Positions 28,701 to 40,026 of a DNA stretch of 64,000 nt are shown piece after piece. A program made the position numbers and the translations under genes. Position 1 is the stretch's first letter. Every line of letters starts with the position of its first letter. The notes beneath the pieces were generated by a model. The model saw nothing but the letters and a program-made list of their open reading frames with translations, did not search any database and was not told the origin of the DNA. The stretch lies in contig NC_135557.1 of the NCBI RefSeq assembly GCF_964340395.1, forward strand, positions 6,099,716 through 6,163,715. The letters are read 5' to 3'. Source of the stretch: Glandiceps talaboti (Eukaryota; Hemichordata; Enteropneusta; Spengelidae).

Positions 28701-29404
28701 AGCGATGTAATAAAGTGGTTAGTGGTTTTATATGATGAATCACTATAAACACACACTTTACACAGAAAGTTGGTAAAATATTGTACCTTTATATTATTTT
28801 CACCATTTTACAACAAATCTACAGTTCTGAAAATTACACAAAATCTCAAAAAAACAATGACTGGGAAATGCACAAAAAAGGATTTTTTGAGGTTGGCTAT
28901 ACATAATTTCAGTGTCTTACAGGTTTAACCTTGGAAAATTTTAATGATGAATGAAATAAAGTAGGGATCTAAACTAATTTTGAAGCAATTCGAATTCGAA
29001 TTTCAATTTTCTAACAAACTAATCTGTAGGAAGGATGAAGTCCACGTTTGACTGTATAGAACAATTAAGGGTTTGTTTGGTCTTTTGTTTGTTTGTTTGT
29101 TTGTTTGTTTGTTTGTTTGTTTGTTTGTTTGTTTGTTTGTTCTTGAGGGATCTTACTAAGGAATAAGGGTGCAGCTAATGTGACGTCCGGTTGTGATTTG
29201 TGCTTTGGATTTCGACGAATTAATTAATATATATTATTAAATGTTTAAGCACATTAGAGGAGACGATTGTAACTTCATTTTCCCTATATATCTACATATA
29301 TGTATTTGTTGTTTCTATTTACAGGATATATCGGACCATATATTGGACGACCTTCCCTTATCTTGATCGGATACCTTATCTTCTTACTATCGGCATGTAA
29401 ATAG
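16485..29404 (+). CDS. Secreted or GPI-anchored GPR180/TMEM145-type ectodomain protein (six putative exons)
   Basis: Six splice-bounded segments (16485-16589, 17667-17741, 18099-18172, 27632-27859, 28206-28359, 29325-29404) together follow the N-terminal luminal domain of the GPR180/TMEM145 (intimal-thickness-receptor-like) family. The signal peptide is followed by DWECLTAYCFLSD, ICNPKHILLY, VENNQFINLTDAYPWSGC, GGRSFKSV...WYLAVSNC and LRYNISLTNG. In that family this domain has a GOLD-like fold in front of seven helices. Here the protein instead passes through an Asp/Gly-rich linker into a hydrophobic C-terminus and stops. I infer a secreted or GPI-anchored product of about 235 residues. Exon 2 as read contains an in-frame TAA and its junction to exon 3 is not in frame, so the locus may be a pseudogene. 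Skipping exons 2 and 3 together would restore frame. Confidence 0.7.
16650..16703. repeat. (GTAT)n microsatellite in intron 1
   Basis: About 13 GTAT copies, 60 bp after the exon 1 donor. Confidence 0.95.
17667..17741 (+). pseudogene. Exon 2 candidate of GPR180-like gene, with in-frame stop
   Basis: After a pyrimidine-rich acceptor (TTTTTGTTTACTCAAG) the phase-0 frame reads DWECLTAYCFLSDIARFRFH, aligning with the family's DW..LT.FCFLSD block. It then hits TAA at 17727-17729, three codons before the expected Tyr-Pro (TAT CCT is present at 17733-17738). The best donor, GTAAGT at 17742, gives phase 0, while exon 3 needs phase 1. The stop and the phase mismatch point to decay, a sequencing error, or an exon no longer used. 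Confidence 0.6.
18099..18172 (+). CDS. Exon 3 of GPR180-like gene
   Basis: Acceptor TTTACTTCCAG at 18088-18098 and donor GTAAGC at 18173. The frame reads ICNPKHILLYTNDSWNELNK then GNIE, matching the C..NILLY.DD...W segment of the family. It begins with two bases of a split codon and ends in phase 0, joining cleanly to exon 4. Confidence 0.75.
18250..27240. repeat. 31-bp minisatellite, about 9 kb, ~290 units
   Basis: Head-to-tail units share the core TACATTTGTATATTCAGTTC followed by TATTATTTCA and a G or C. Common variants are CTATATTCAG for GTATATTCAG, TTTAG for TTCAG, TGTTATT for TATTATT, TATACTTATT and TATAGTCAG. Because 31 is not a multiple of 3 and no unit variant contains a + strand stop, all three + frames stay open for hundreds of codons. 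These long open frames are a by-product of the repeat and not genes. The array fills most of the intron between exons 3 and 4 of the GPR180-like gene. Confidence 0.95.
20446..22230. repeat. Higher-order duplication inside the 31-bp array
   Basis: A distinctive run of variant units (TATATAAAGTTGTGTTATAT, a short unit TGTTCTATTTCAG, and CACTTGCATATTCAGTTTTA) starts at about 20446 and again at 21339. The 893-bp offset means a block of ~29 units was duplicated as a whole. Confidence 0.8.
27632..27859 (+). CDS. Exon 4: core of the GPR180/TMEM145-type ectodomain
   Basis: Acceptor TTTCATTATAG at 27621-27631 and donor GTATGT at 27860, 76 codons in phase 0. Visible family blocks are VENNQFINLTDAYPWSGC near its start and GGRSFKSVSPRIWYLAVSNC near its end. 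Cysteines are placed as in TMEM145: one before the ENNQ block, the SGC, the NC before GGRSF, and the SNC near the end. NLT and NIS are potential N-glycosylation sites. This is the strongest single piece of evidence for the family assignment. Confidence 0.85.
28001..28142. repeat. (CATA)n microsatellite in intron 4
   Basis: About 35 CATA copies with single interruptions at 28031 and 28093. Confidence 0.95.
28206..28359 (+). CDS. Exon 5: LxYxxxLTNG block and Asp/Gly-rich linker
   Basis: Acceptor GATTAAACAG at 28196-28205. The frame reads PGLILRYNISLTNG, the conserved end of the ectodomain (L.Y...LTNG), followed by an Asp/Gly-rich linker (DDGDG, DDVNDD, six glycines) and SDSVSGSG. The donor GTATCT at 28360 leaves phase 1. 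In GPR180/TMEM145 this place leads into the conserved segment before the first helix; here a low-complexity linker replaces it. Confidence 0.75.
29085..29142. repeat. (GTTT)n microsatellite in intron 5
   Basis: About 14 copies. Confidence 0.9.
29325..29404 (+). CDS. Exon 6: hydrophobic C-terminus, possible GPI signal
   Basis: Acceptor TTTCTATTTACAG at 29312-29324. The phase-1 join gives YIGPYIGRPSLILIGYLIFL then LSACK and a stop at 29402-29404. A small-residue stretch (SGSG) followed by a short spacer and a ~16-residue hydrophobic end without a cytoplasmic tail fits a GPI-attachment signal. A single-pass anchor is the alternative. Confidence 0.65.
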
Positions 29405-31195
29405 ATTGATAAAGTATCCCATACTGTTCTCATGAAGTTAGCATTCTAGATGCCTTTCATTTTTATACATCCATTTTGCGTAAGTGTTGATACTGCTATA
29501 TATACCCTTGCCCTTGTTCGAATGAGGGCGCTAGCACAGTTAGATACAGTGTATGGTATAGTGCGCTATCGTTTGTAACTAATGATATCAAAAGCATTCA
29601 CATTTTCCATTGGGGAGAACCGGCAAGATATATAGCAATTGACATCTTATTTTAAATCATAATTATATAAATCAGTAATCCCATATTATATTGAATTGTC
29701 ATATTAAGAATGTTTAGTATGTCCAGAATTTTCATGATTTTTTTTTAGCACCCCCCCCCCTCATCCGCAACGGGTTGCTATTACAATGGGCTCGTCTGTT
29801 CGTCCGTGCATGTGTCCGTCCATCCACGATATGCAAATTAGGTGTAAAAATATGAATTTTGGTCACAAACTTGTCTCAAAAAAATGTGTGGTCAATTAGT
29901 GAAATTTAGTGAGATGTTTGTAGAAGTGTTATTCTGCAGATTTTGTTCCAAACATTTTGACGCAATTGGCCCTAGAAACAACCACATATTCGTATATTTT
30001 GCTAAAATAACAACATCATATTGCAGGCAAATAAGAAACCATTCAAAAAATGTAAGCACAAATCCCTAGCAACCATGACCACGGCCATAGCAACAACCAA
30101 GAGAGGGTGTATATCACAAATATAAGAGGGATTCTTAGACAAGTGAACACTTAAAAAGTGTATGCAAATATGCCTAGGAACTAGACCACGCAAATAGCAA
30201 AAGTTAAATGATCACATACATTGCACACGGCTCAATTATTTTGAACGTTAACATAAAACATTTAGATATACTTCTCTGTGGTTAAACGTCATCACAAAAT
30301 TTCAGTATTTCAATCTATAAGTTCAGTATGTATTTTTATACTTAGACGTATCTAATCAGTTGTTCTTTCTGAAATCAAAAGTAGACTGGAACCATCTGGG
30401 TTATAGAAATGTGTCCTCAAATTCTTGTAACGCCTTTAAACATGGCAGAAACTGTCGCCCACCATTCTTTTCTATTGCTTTCCTCTGGATTTGTTACACC
30501 TTAACCATACAAAATATAAGTATAGATGTATACCTTCTAAGTTAACAACAGACTTTCATTTATTCAAAATGAAGAATGAATATATAGTATTGCTTACAAA
30601 AGCTAAATTGTACAATAACAATAGGACAGTATTGTGATGAGCTGTCAGTAAACCTTTCTTGAATACACAATACATGATGACGTCGATGTTAATAGATGTT
30701 AATATATGACTTAGTGGAGTAGTGTGTCGTTTTGAGTAAAGTATTGATAGTTATGTGTTATATTCGAGTCTGTTGACCGATTGTTACAAATATACATATA
30801 TAATTGTTTTGCCGTCAAACAACGAGTGTATGCACGGCCTATTTTCTATTATGACATGGGTTAAATGTAAATAGCATATGTTTTCACATCAAAACAACTT
30901 TTTTTTCTGTTGAAAGTGTGAATATATAGAGTTTTATCTATCTGACAGATGAAACATCTTTGTTTTTTACATCATGGAAATAAAGTTAGCTGTGTTATAT
31001 TGTGTACACTTTGTTTATTGTTGTCATTTCTTGTTAACATTATGAAAACACCACCCCAGCCCCACCACAACGGCCACACCACCACCACCACCACCCCTTC
31101 CACCAATAAACAAGTTAATGTCCATCGCGGTTTAGACATAATAACTTTTGGGACTATGTTGACAAAGTAACATATATACATTACTATCATTATCA
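29405..31195. other. Downstream intergenic region with an interspersed repeat
   Basis: The block 29750-30120 begins with a C-run. It contains TATGCAAATTAGG, ATTCTGCAGATTTTGTTCCA and CTAGCAACCATGACCACGGC, which match the 9.93-10.14 kb block in the opposite orientation. No exon is recognised in the rest, so no seven-helix continuation of the upstream gene is visible. Confidence 0.5.
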
Positions 31196-33150
31196 ATGTA
31201 CATATGTATATGTATTATAATTGTGTTTAATATTATACATGCCAACATGTCACACCATTTGAAACATAAATTATACTGTTTTGATTTTGCTAATTTTATT
31301 TTAAAATATGATATTATTTCATTGATTGAAACGTGGACAGACGATGTAAACTCCTTTAAGTATAATTTTCCAGGTTTTACAGTTTTCAGTTCAGTCAGAT
31401 CAAGGAAAGCAAGTAAAGGTAGATATTCAGATGGAGTTTGTGTAATAGTAAGAAATAAATTTATAGAAAAAAAACTCTACATATTAAAAATAATTTATTT
31501 GATACTATTTGCCTTCTTTTTGATGAAAGTATGTTTGAGTTAGATAACGATGTACTCTTGTGTTCAACATATATATCACCACAGTATTCGTCAACGTACA
31601 ACACTTTGCCTTCTCGAAATGGTATAGAATTACTTGAGAATTCGATTTCTAATATTTTATCTGACGTACCCGATGTTTATGTAATTCTTTCTGGAGATTT
31701 CAATGCTCGCACAGGCAGAGATTTTGATTATATTATCGACGATAGTTCATCGCATGTTATTGGAGATTCTGTATTGTATGATGGGGAATCCTTTAAGTAA
31801 CGACGGGTGTCAAAAGACAAAGAGATAAATAATTTTGGGCGTCAGCTGTCATCGCTTTGTTGTACACTTAATTTACATTTTTTGAATGGAAGGTCAGGTG
31901 TTGATGCCGAGCATGGCGAATTCACTTGTACAGCCAATGCCGGTACCAGTGTTGTTGACTATACGATGGTATCGACTTCCCTCTTTCCTTCAGCATTTTC
32001 TACTGGGGTGTTTAAGAGAGTTGTTAACAAGAATGAGTGCCATGACCTTGTTAATTTTATTTGGTTAAGGGAAAATGCTGTTTTATTTTCTAGATCTTTA
32101 GAGTCTGAAATTGACAAAAATGATTTAAATAATATAACGGATTACCCAAATGCAGGAAAAATCAAACGGATTACCCAAATCAGGAAAATTTCGTAGCTAG
32201 TTTAAACAATTCTTTTACTTATGCTGCCAAGAGTCCGGCATGGCAAAAGCGAATCCCACGAAATATGGATCAATGTAAGCAACATCCCTGGTATGATCTG
32301 GAATGTCAGAAGTTGAAGGAGAAAAAATATAGATTGCTAAGAATTTTTCGCAAAACTAACAACTTAGAGATGCTTCGTGACTTTTAGTGTGTAAAACAGA
32401 ACTTCAAAAACACTTATCGTAATAAGAAACATTTACATTACAGCAAAATGAAAGATACTCTTGATTCTGACATTTCTGATACAAAGTACTTTTGAACTAC
32501 TCTGAAACGACTGATGCGTACTAGTTCTGTAGCGAATACTATTACTTGGGAAGATTGGTTTTCTTACTTGAGTAATCCTTTTTCTCCGAATTCTTCAAAT
32601 GATTGTGACTTTGCCTTGTCAGATGAATTGCACGATCTTTTAGATTCAGTTGACCATTTTTCTAATGATGCTGCGTGGGACATACTAAATATTCCCATTA
32701 CAATTCAAGTGAAGACATTTCAAAAATATTCAGAGACTTAAGGCAGGAAAGTCTGCCGGTCCTGATGGCATATTGGGTGAATTTTTCAAATCATCAGAGC
32801 AGCTACTAGTCCCTTACCTTACAGTATTATTTAATAAATTATTTGATTCGGGTATATTTCCAAAGGATTGGGCAAAGGCTATAATAGTACCCCTCCATAA
32901 AAAGGGCGTGATAAATTCACCGGAAAATTATCGTGGCATTTCATTTCTAAGTATATTTAGCAAACTTTTCACTTCCATTTAAAATAATCGTCTCAACTTT
33001 TGGTCAGACGCACTTGGTAAGATTGATGAGGGTCAAGCCGGTTTCCGGTTACTTCAACATTGACAACATTTTTGCGTTGCAGTCGCTAGTTTAAAAATAC
33101 GTACATTTCTAGGAAGCGTGGAAAATTCTATTGTGCATTCCTAGACTTAA
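31196..33150 (+). pseudogene. Decayed LINE with AP endonuclease and reverse transcriptase segments
   Basis: The + strand carries the AP-endonuclease blocks in order: an ISLIETW segment (catalytic Glu) near 31315, SDGVCVIVRNKF near 31430, LSGDFNARTG near 31690, and TSVVDYTMVS with NECHD near 31945-32045. The RT start follows: AGKSAGPDGILGEFFKSS near 32740, FPKDWAKAIIVPLHKKG near 32860, NYRGISFLSIFSKLF near 32925 and GQAGFR near 33030. Frames shift at about 31530, 31800 and 32740, and stops are frequent. It ends within RT, so the catalytic FADD-type motif and the 3' end are missing. It belongs to the endonuclease-bearing LINEs; I do not assign a clade. Confidence 0.85.
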
Positions 33151-36100
33151 CTGACTTAACTTTTAGGAAGTAGTCAATGTTGTAACATATAGTTAAACAG
33201 TTGTATGAACAATCATGTTAAAGTAAAATACACATTAATACTTTGTACTGTATTCTTGGCATACACAACACCCTTACTAAAACTTATATCAACATTTGTT
33301 TGTATAATAACATTTTTTTATCATATACATAGACCCTCATATTCCCAGGGTGTGACATCAAAGTATAGTAACGTGGAATCCATACATTTCATATTACTAT
33401 ACTTTGACGTCACACTACAGTAGAATGTTCGAAACTACTTTGAAATATTTGTAATCATCATGAACAGGTACAGTTACGATGTTGTTGTTTGAAAATATAG
33501 TTTCCTTGCTATTCATGGATTGCCGAACATCGGCCATCATAATCAGTGTAAACAGTGAACAAATACACCTCTTTTGGACACATCTATCGCCTTTCGTACA
33601 GCCACAACGTACGTAGACATGCTAACATGATCAACATCGTAAAACACTCCCAGTTGTGATAGTTGCGCAACGCAGTGAAATCGTTGTCCGTTAAATTCAA
33701 CTATTGATAGCATTTTTGAACGCCTTTTGACAGTGTTTTTTAAAATTTCACATTGTTTTCAAGTTACATTTAATTTGCTAGTGTTGATGTTTTTAGCGTA
33801 TGACTCTGAGCCGAGTTCTATGCATAATGATAACTGGTGTAGTCATCTATCTGTTCGTTAGTCAGTCCCTTCACTAATACAAGAAAGGTGCAAATAGTAC
33901 ATTGACACTCAGATGAAAGTTTCCTTCAACGGCCACATCTCAAACTTACCACATAGGGCAGGTATGATGAGGAAGGAAAACAGACTACACCTGTGTGCCA
34001 CGTGAATGTTTATAATGTACATTGCTGTCAAGTACGGTGGATGCCAATAAAGCAATCAGGTTGATAAGGTTGAATGCTAATGAATTTTCAGAAACATACA
34101 ATGCAAGTATACAGTAGACAAAATAAACTATTTAATATGCTCTTTTACAGGTTACAGGCACTCAATTCTCATACACAGGTTGACTAAACACTGTATGGAA
34201 TATGATGATCCATGAATGTGATGCTTATTACATATATATTTTTCCTATGCTGTTAGAATATTTGCATATCAGTTAAATTAACTTGCTAGTTTATGGGCGG
34301 GGATCATCTTATTGTTAGAAGTCAGTTTTCCTATATTATGTAGGGAGTCATCAATTCGCCAATGTGCAATGTAACAGGTCCTTGTATTTTGTATCGAAGG
34401 GCGGAGAGATAGGTAGAATTTGATAAAAGAAAGCAATAGTAGAGTACATGAAGAGAAATCTTGTACGGTAAGCCATTATCCGTTTCGCTGCAGATCTTGC
34501 GAGATATGTAAATATGCCTAACAACGGTCAAGGCGGTCAAGCCTTCAGTGTTGCCAAAGTTGTGTACATTGCCTATCGTTCATATACCCACTTGATCAAA
34601 TAGCTATCAATGACGGCATGACTGTTTTCATTTAGATGCTACTACATGTGCTAGTATTTTGTACACCAAACACAAAAAAGAGTCATTGAAGGCCAATTCT
34701 TTAGAACAAACTGTGTTTCCCTTTTTTATTCAACAAAGTAATAACACTTGGAACTCTTTCTTGAAGACTTTCATGTTAAACTGTCCAGTGTCAGTATACT
34801 AATTACTGGCAAACGCTTTTTAAAATAAAATTCTAATGTCTACCCATCACAGCGAGATGACTTGTTATTTTCAAGCATTTCTCTTCTGTAGTTCATCTAT
34901 GACAAAAGTTCTTTTGTTCGTCATCCAGCCGTGGAACGTTTGTTTTCTATAACAATGTATGCAAAGTACATTTACTCGTACAATTACAATAATTATAGTG
35001 CAAATTCTCTTATCTGTTCCAGAATATCTCTTTTGCTCGTAATATAAAAATCTGCCATTCTTTAGTTGTTTTTATAGTAACATTTTTCTGTTACAAGTGA
35101 TCTTTTCCAAGCCGAGAAATGTTTTTTTTTCGCATACTTGATCCACTTCGCTCTTAATAAGTAATATATCAAGTTTTAACTTTAGGTGATTATCTTTGTT
35201 ATACAGCGTTAATGAGGGTGCACTACTTATGTTTTATAATGTTCAATTAACGTGTTTGTAGTCCCGTCAAGCTCATTTCTGTATTGCTTTGCATTATCTA
35301 TACGGTATCTAACTGTAACAAATATGTACCCAATTCACCCTTTTAGATTGCATCTCTTCATAATTGTTTTCAGAATAGAAAGTTTGTACTGATACATGAC
35401 GTCATTGTGATTTCGTCATCTTAGCTTGACTATTTGAGGGTAAGTAAGCACCAGATCGACTGATATAATTGTAACTTAAACAGATGCTTCCTACGATGAT
35501 GTTCATACATCGTCTGTTTGCATGTTGGCAGTACAATAACAGTTATGGATGATTCACAGTACTTTCACTGTTGTGTTACTATGGAAAACAAGATGACCAC
35601 AGCGTAGAATATCCCGTCCGGTTTAGGTTTGAAATAAGAAAGGACATAAAACATCCAAAATATTATGACCCTGCCGTTTGTTATCAAACAATACTTTTTC
35701 AAAGAATATGGAAATGGAATTTATGTTTTCACCCTCAAAACTTACATTTTGTGTCAATGGGAAAATGGAAACAAGGGAACAATAAAATTTACATAATTAT
35801 CTTTCTCAAAACTTTGTTTTTTGATAGTTATAATGGTTTACTGGGAACATTTTAAAACAGATCATTATCATCATCTCCCATGAATATAGATCTTCCCCGT
35901 CATTTAATTCACCCTATGATTGCACGATACAGCTGTCTCTTTCTTTTTATTCTAAACGAATATTAGATAGTATAAACGTAGGTTAAATGAATGAATGAAC
36001 TAATAATGCTAATATAGATAATGAGTTAATATTTCTATAAGAGGATTTAGATGAAAAACAATCCATTTTATAGAGTCTACAGCACTTGGCGTAAACATAA

Positions 36101-36790
36101 CATATATAAATCAAATGAACATGGAAAGAACAAAGTAAATAATAATCTAGATAATATTTTGTTGTAGTCTTACGTTTACAATAAGTGACACAGTTTTTAT
36201 TTTATTTTTCTGTACCACTGTGTGTTAAGTAACATGTGTATTATGAGTTCATTTTTTTCTTACGCAGTGATGATATCAATAAGGAGTCTGCATTTAAAAT
36301 CATACCACCCCTGTATATTTGAAAATTTGTTATTTCAGACGAATTAGTCAATTTAATTGAATTTAAACTATTTTGGCACCTGTTCTACTCTTCTTTTTGT
36401 AAAGTAGAACTGAAATTTGGTGTTTTAGCAGTCGACATTTTTTAATCCCTGGGGTCTCTGCTTGGACGAAAATTAAAGCCTGGCGAATAATTAACTTGCG
36501 CCATGTAAGCATATATTATTTTACGACTGACTTCGTATATATGCATTTACAGAATCATTGGTGTTGATAAAGCAAACGTTTCGTTTGTCTGTTTAGGGAA
36601 TATGATACTGTAACACACAAATCCTTTGTCAGTGTTCCGTTACACGCACATGTGTATAACCAGTAAGACGAGTGACAAATCAAAAACAGTAGCAACCCCC
36701 CAAAAATTGACACCCACTATATATTACCTAGGGATAGACCCGTGGCTTAATTATACAGAAAGTATTTTCCAAGAAACGACACCATTTGTA
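33151..36790. other. Intergenic region, no gene recognised
   Basis: I see no family motif or convincing exon. It contains a 22-bp inverted repeat at 33350-33415. The remaining open frames, including one of 94 codons at 35571, have no recognisable features. Confidence 0.45.
33350..33415. repeat. 22-bp inverted repeat (hairpin) ending in CRE-like sequence
   Basis: GTGTGACATCAAAGTATAGT (33350) pairs with ACTATACTTTGACGTCACAC (ending 33415), one mismatch, 22-base loop. The right arm includes TGACGTCA. Confidence 0.75.
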
Positions 36791-36877
36791 TTACGACATA
36801 TAAAATATTCTGGACGGAGAGGGCGTACTGCATTCTGATCCCGAATTGTCATCATCTTCACCTCCACCATTATCAAC
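36791..36877 (-). CDS. Gene A exon 5 (acidic tail and stop)
   Basis: Acceptor TTTGTATGTTTAG. It reads VDNGGGEDDDNSGSECSTPS then PSRIFYMS and a TAA stop at 36791-36793. The ECSTPSPSRIF.MS end is shared with gene C. Confidence 0.8.
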   Translation of the reverse strand, partial: VDNGGGEDDDNSGSECSTPSPSRIFYMS

Positions 36878-39800
36878 CTAAACATACAAATAAAGAGAAT
36901 TCGTTTCAAACATTGATCACCACATAATTTGCTGTACATGGTAGAATTAAACAAAGTCGAAATTTACGTACGTGGGTTTTATTGGAACTTCCCTATTGGA
37001 ACTTCCAAATATACTACCATACTAGATTGACTGTTGAGTTTCAATAATGTTGCCAGATAGTTTTAGTGGAATTATCTGTTTACAGTATTCATAAAATCAA
37101 ACGCAGTGCAGATACTGATAATGGAGCAAGTACATAAAATGATAACTTTTATCTCACTGTAAAAAAAAATATTGCTGTCGGTTAAATAAGAAACAGTCAA
37201 GACTGTTTTGTGTGTGTGTGTGTGTGTTGACAGATGAAATGTAACATTTAGGCATGCGTTAACGCTATCAGTGTAATTCATAACAAAAACAGTTATAAGA
37301 GATTTAAAAGACCCAACTGAAACTCAGGGTCTGTTTGGTTTGCTATTAAACTGGATGCAACGCTCACGAAACAATCGTTTATATGCATAGAGGACATGGC
37401 AGAAGAAGGTTGACATATCAAAACAGATTGGGTTGAGGGCACTGTTTATTCATACAATTATAATAATTGTAAGCGCCGTCTGAGGGTGTGAAAAATTAAT
37501 GAGAACTTACAGTTGATGGTCTCACTTGTTTTCTTTTCAAATGCAGTGATATGTAGACGAATACTATTACACTACTGTTAGCCAGAACCCCAATTGTTGC
37601 CATGACTACAATGACAATGTGTAATGCTCTCTGTTGAAAAACAAACATGTAACCAAGCATCCAATCAATATTATTTTTTGAAGTGAATTTCGTGTCATGT
37701 AAGTACATATTAATTACCTTTATTAGCATATATAGAGTAAAATCTGACTAAAAAATTGACAATGATCACTAAATTGTTATCATTCATGTGTGTACTAAAT
37801 GAGTTAAATATTAAAGAAAAAATTAATTTTCTTAATGTACGACACTCATTCGTTTGACTATATTTGTAAATAATGCTTTTGGAAGAAGAATGTTTCTTTT
37901 GTAAGATAAATATAATTAATTATACAATGAAAGGCAAAATTGATATTTATATACCTTTCAAAAACATGAAATTTTCTCAAACAACAAGAGTAGTTCTTTT
38001 ACATTTATGAAACCAAAGAGAACTATAAAACTGTATATGTCCATGTTTGCAGTATTGTGACACACACACCAAATCAGATAGTATGAATGTTCCCACTGGC
38101 CGGAGGTGTTGAACAACAAGGAGCTGTGAGATGTGCATGTAAATTCTGGTGTGAGAGTTATGTGCATCTAACAGTTGACTTTGTTTAATAAGTTCAATGT
38201 AAATTGGTGGAATTTCGTATATCCCTACACTGACATGGTGTAACGAATTGTTGACTTTAACAACATTTTCATGATAATCTTGAAGGTTTGTTTATAAAAA
38301 TCAATGAAGCCGGGGATCTGTTTCACCCATGTGATTTTGACAAAAAGGAGAACAATACAGATTCCGTACATTATTCTCGCACAACCATAAGGAAATAAAA
38401 TGTTCATGTACCGTAAAGTGCAGTTAACAACACCTCTTACGTGTTTGTTTGTTTGTTTGTTAGTTAGTTAGTTAGTTAGTTTGTTTGTTTGTTTGTTTGT
38501 TTGTTTGTTTGTTTGTGTACAGTAATTTGCAGATCACAGCACTGCTACTTACAACTATTTAGCTAAAACCAAATCATATCAAAGCTACGTAATAATACCT
38601 CTGCTGGCTCTGAATCTGTAGTAACTGTTACTCCAGACAGGGATATACTACTCATCACCAATAGAACTGCACCAACAATTAGTGGTAAAATGACCATAAA
38701 TAATATAGCAGCGATAAACTGCAAAAATAAAGAGAATAAAATGACGTAAACTGGTGCCAGCAAGTGTGATGTAAACCAATCTCTTCACGTAATGAAAAAA
38801 AAAAAACCTATTATACATTATCTCCACCCTGAGTAGAATTGAAACTTAAATATTCAAATTGAAACTAATCGAAATATGCTATTTATTTTACATCATCATC
38901 TTCACTACAAACAAACACGCTTGTTATGAACACCAACACTATTACTGAATGAACAAATGTTTTAACCACGATAAATTGTATGCTATTCCTTGTAACTAGA
39001 TACTATGCAATGAACTGCTACGTCACTTAAAAGTTAATTCAAATTTAGAGGGTTTAATCTAAATATGATTAATCATCTACTAGTGATGTGAATAATGTGT
39101 TAGGTTTCATATGTACATGTATGTCCTAGATGACTATTGAACGTTGTTCGAGTAGTGAAAGGGGTGCCAGTCATTTTGTGACTCCAGTATTGTTTTAGTA
39201 TTGTTACTAGATGTTAGTAGATTTTGTTCTCCTCCTTGTCTGGATTCTTCTACATAAATTGTCTTTTTAATTTGGTAAAATCCATGCCTCCCCCGGCCCC
39301 TTCTTGGATTTACCCTTAAATAAAGTGTCGATTAGGAAATAACTTACTGCTCCTCCATATTGAAGTTTAACTCCGTACACGGACATATTAAGTCCCATAA
39401 AGAAGCACTGAGGAATGGAAATAAATTGATTATTACAACGAGATAAATCAATATTGTGTTTGTAAAGCAATGAACATAGCTTGTGACAGTTAGATATGGT
39501 AAACCTTCCAATTACATGTACATTTTATATATGAAATGCAAGTCACTACTGCTTGATTCGTTAGGCTCATTAGTAATAATTTTCAATATCTTGTTGATAT
39601 TTCCAATGGCACGTGTGAAATGGTTAAAGGGATTTCCTGTTAAGATTGTACAGTTCATTTGATTGCATAAGTGGCCTGATACAAGGAATATAAACAGAAT
39701 TCATTCAATAATACATTAACGATGTCATTGTTGTTATGTCATCTGAATGCACGTAGTGTACGTAAACCTCAAACCACACACCAACGTTAACAACCCAAAA

Positions 39801-39949
39801 CACAAGCGAACAACAAGCAAGCAATGGTCCCACTGGCTGGAGGTGTTGAACAACCAGGAGCTGTGAGATGTGCGTGTAAATTCAGGCGTGAGAGTTATGT
39901 GCATCTTACAGTTGACTTTGTTTAATAAGTTCAATGTAAATTGGTGGAA

Positions 39950-40026
<77 letters not shown>

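Noticed and set aside
35571-35855. 94-codon open frame, possible small protein
   Set aside because: No recognisable motif, no splice or signal features, and AT-rich sequence where such frames occur by chance.
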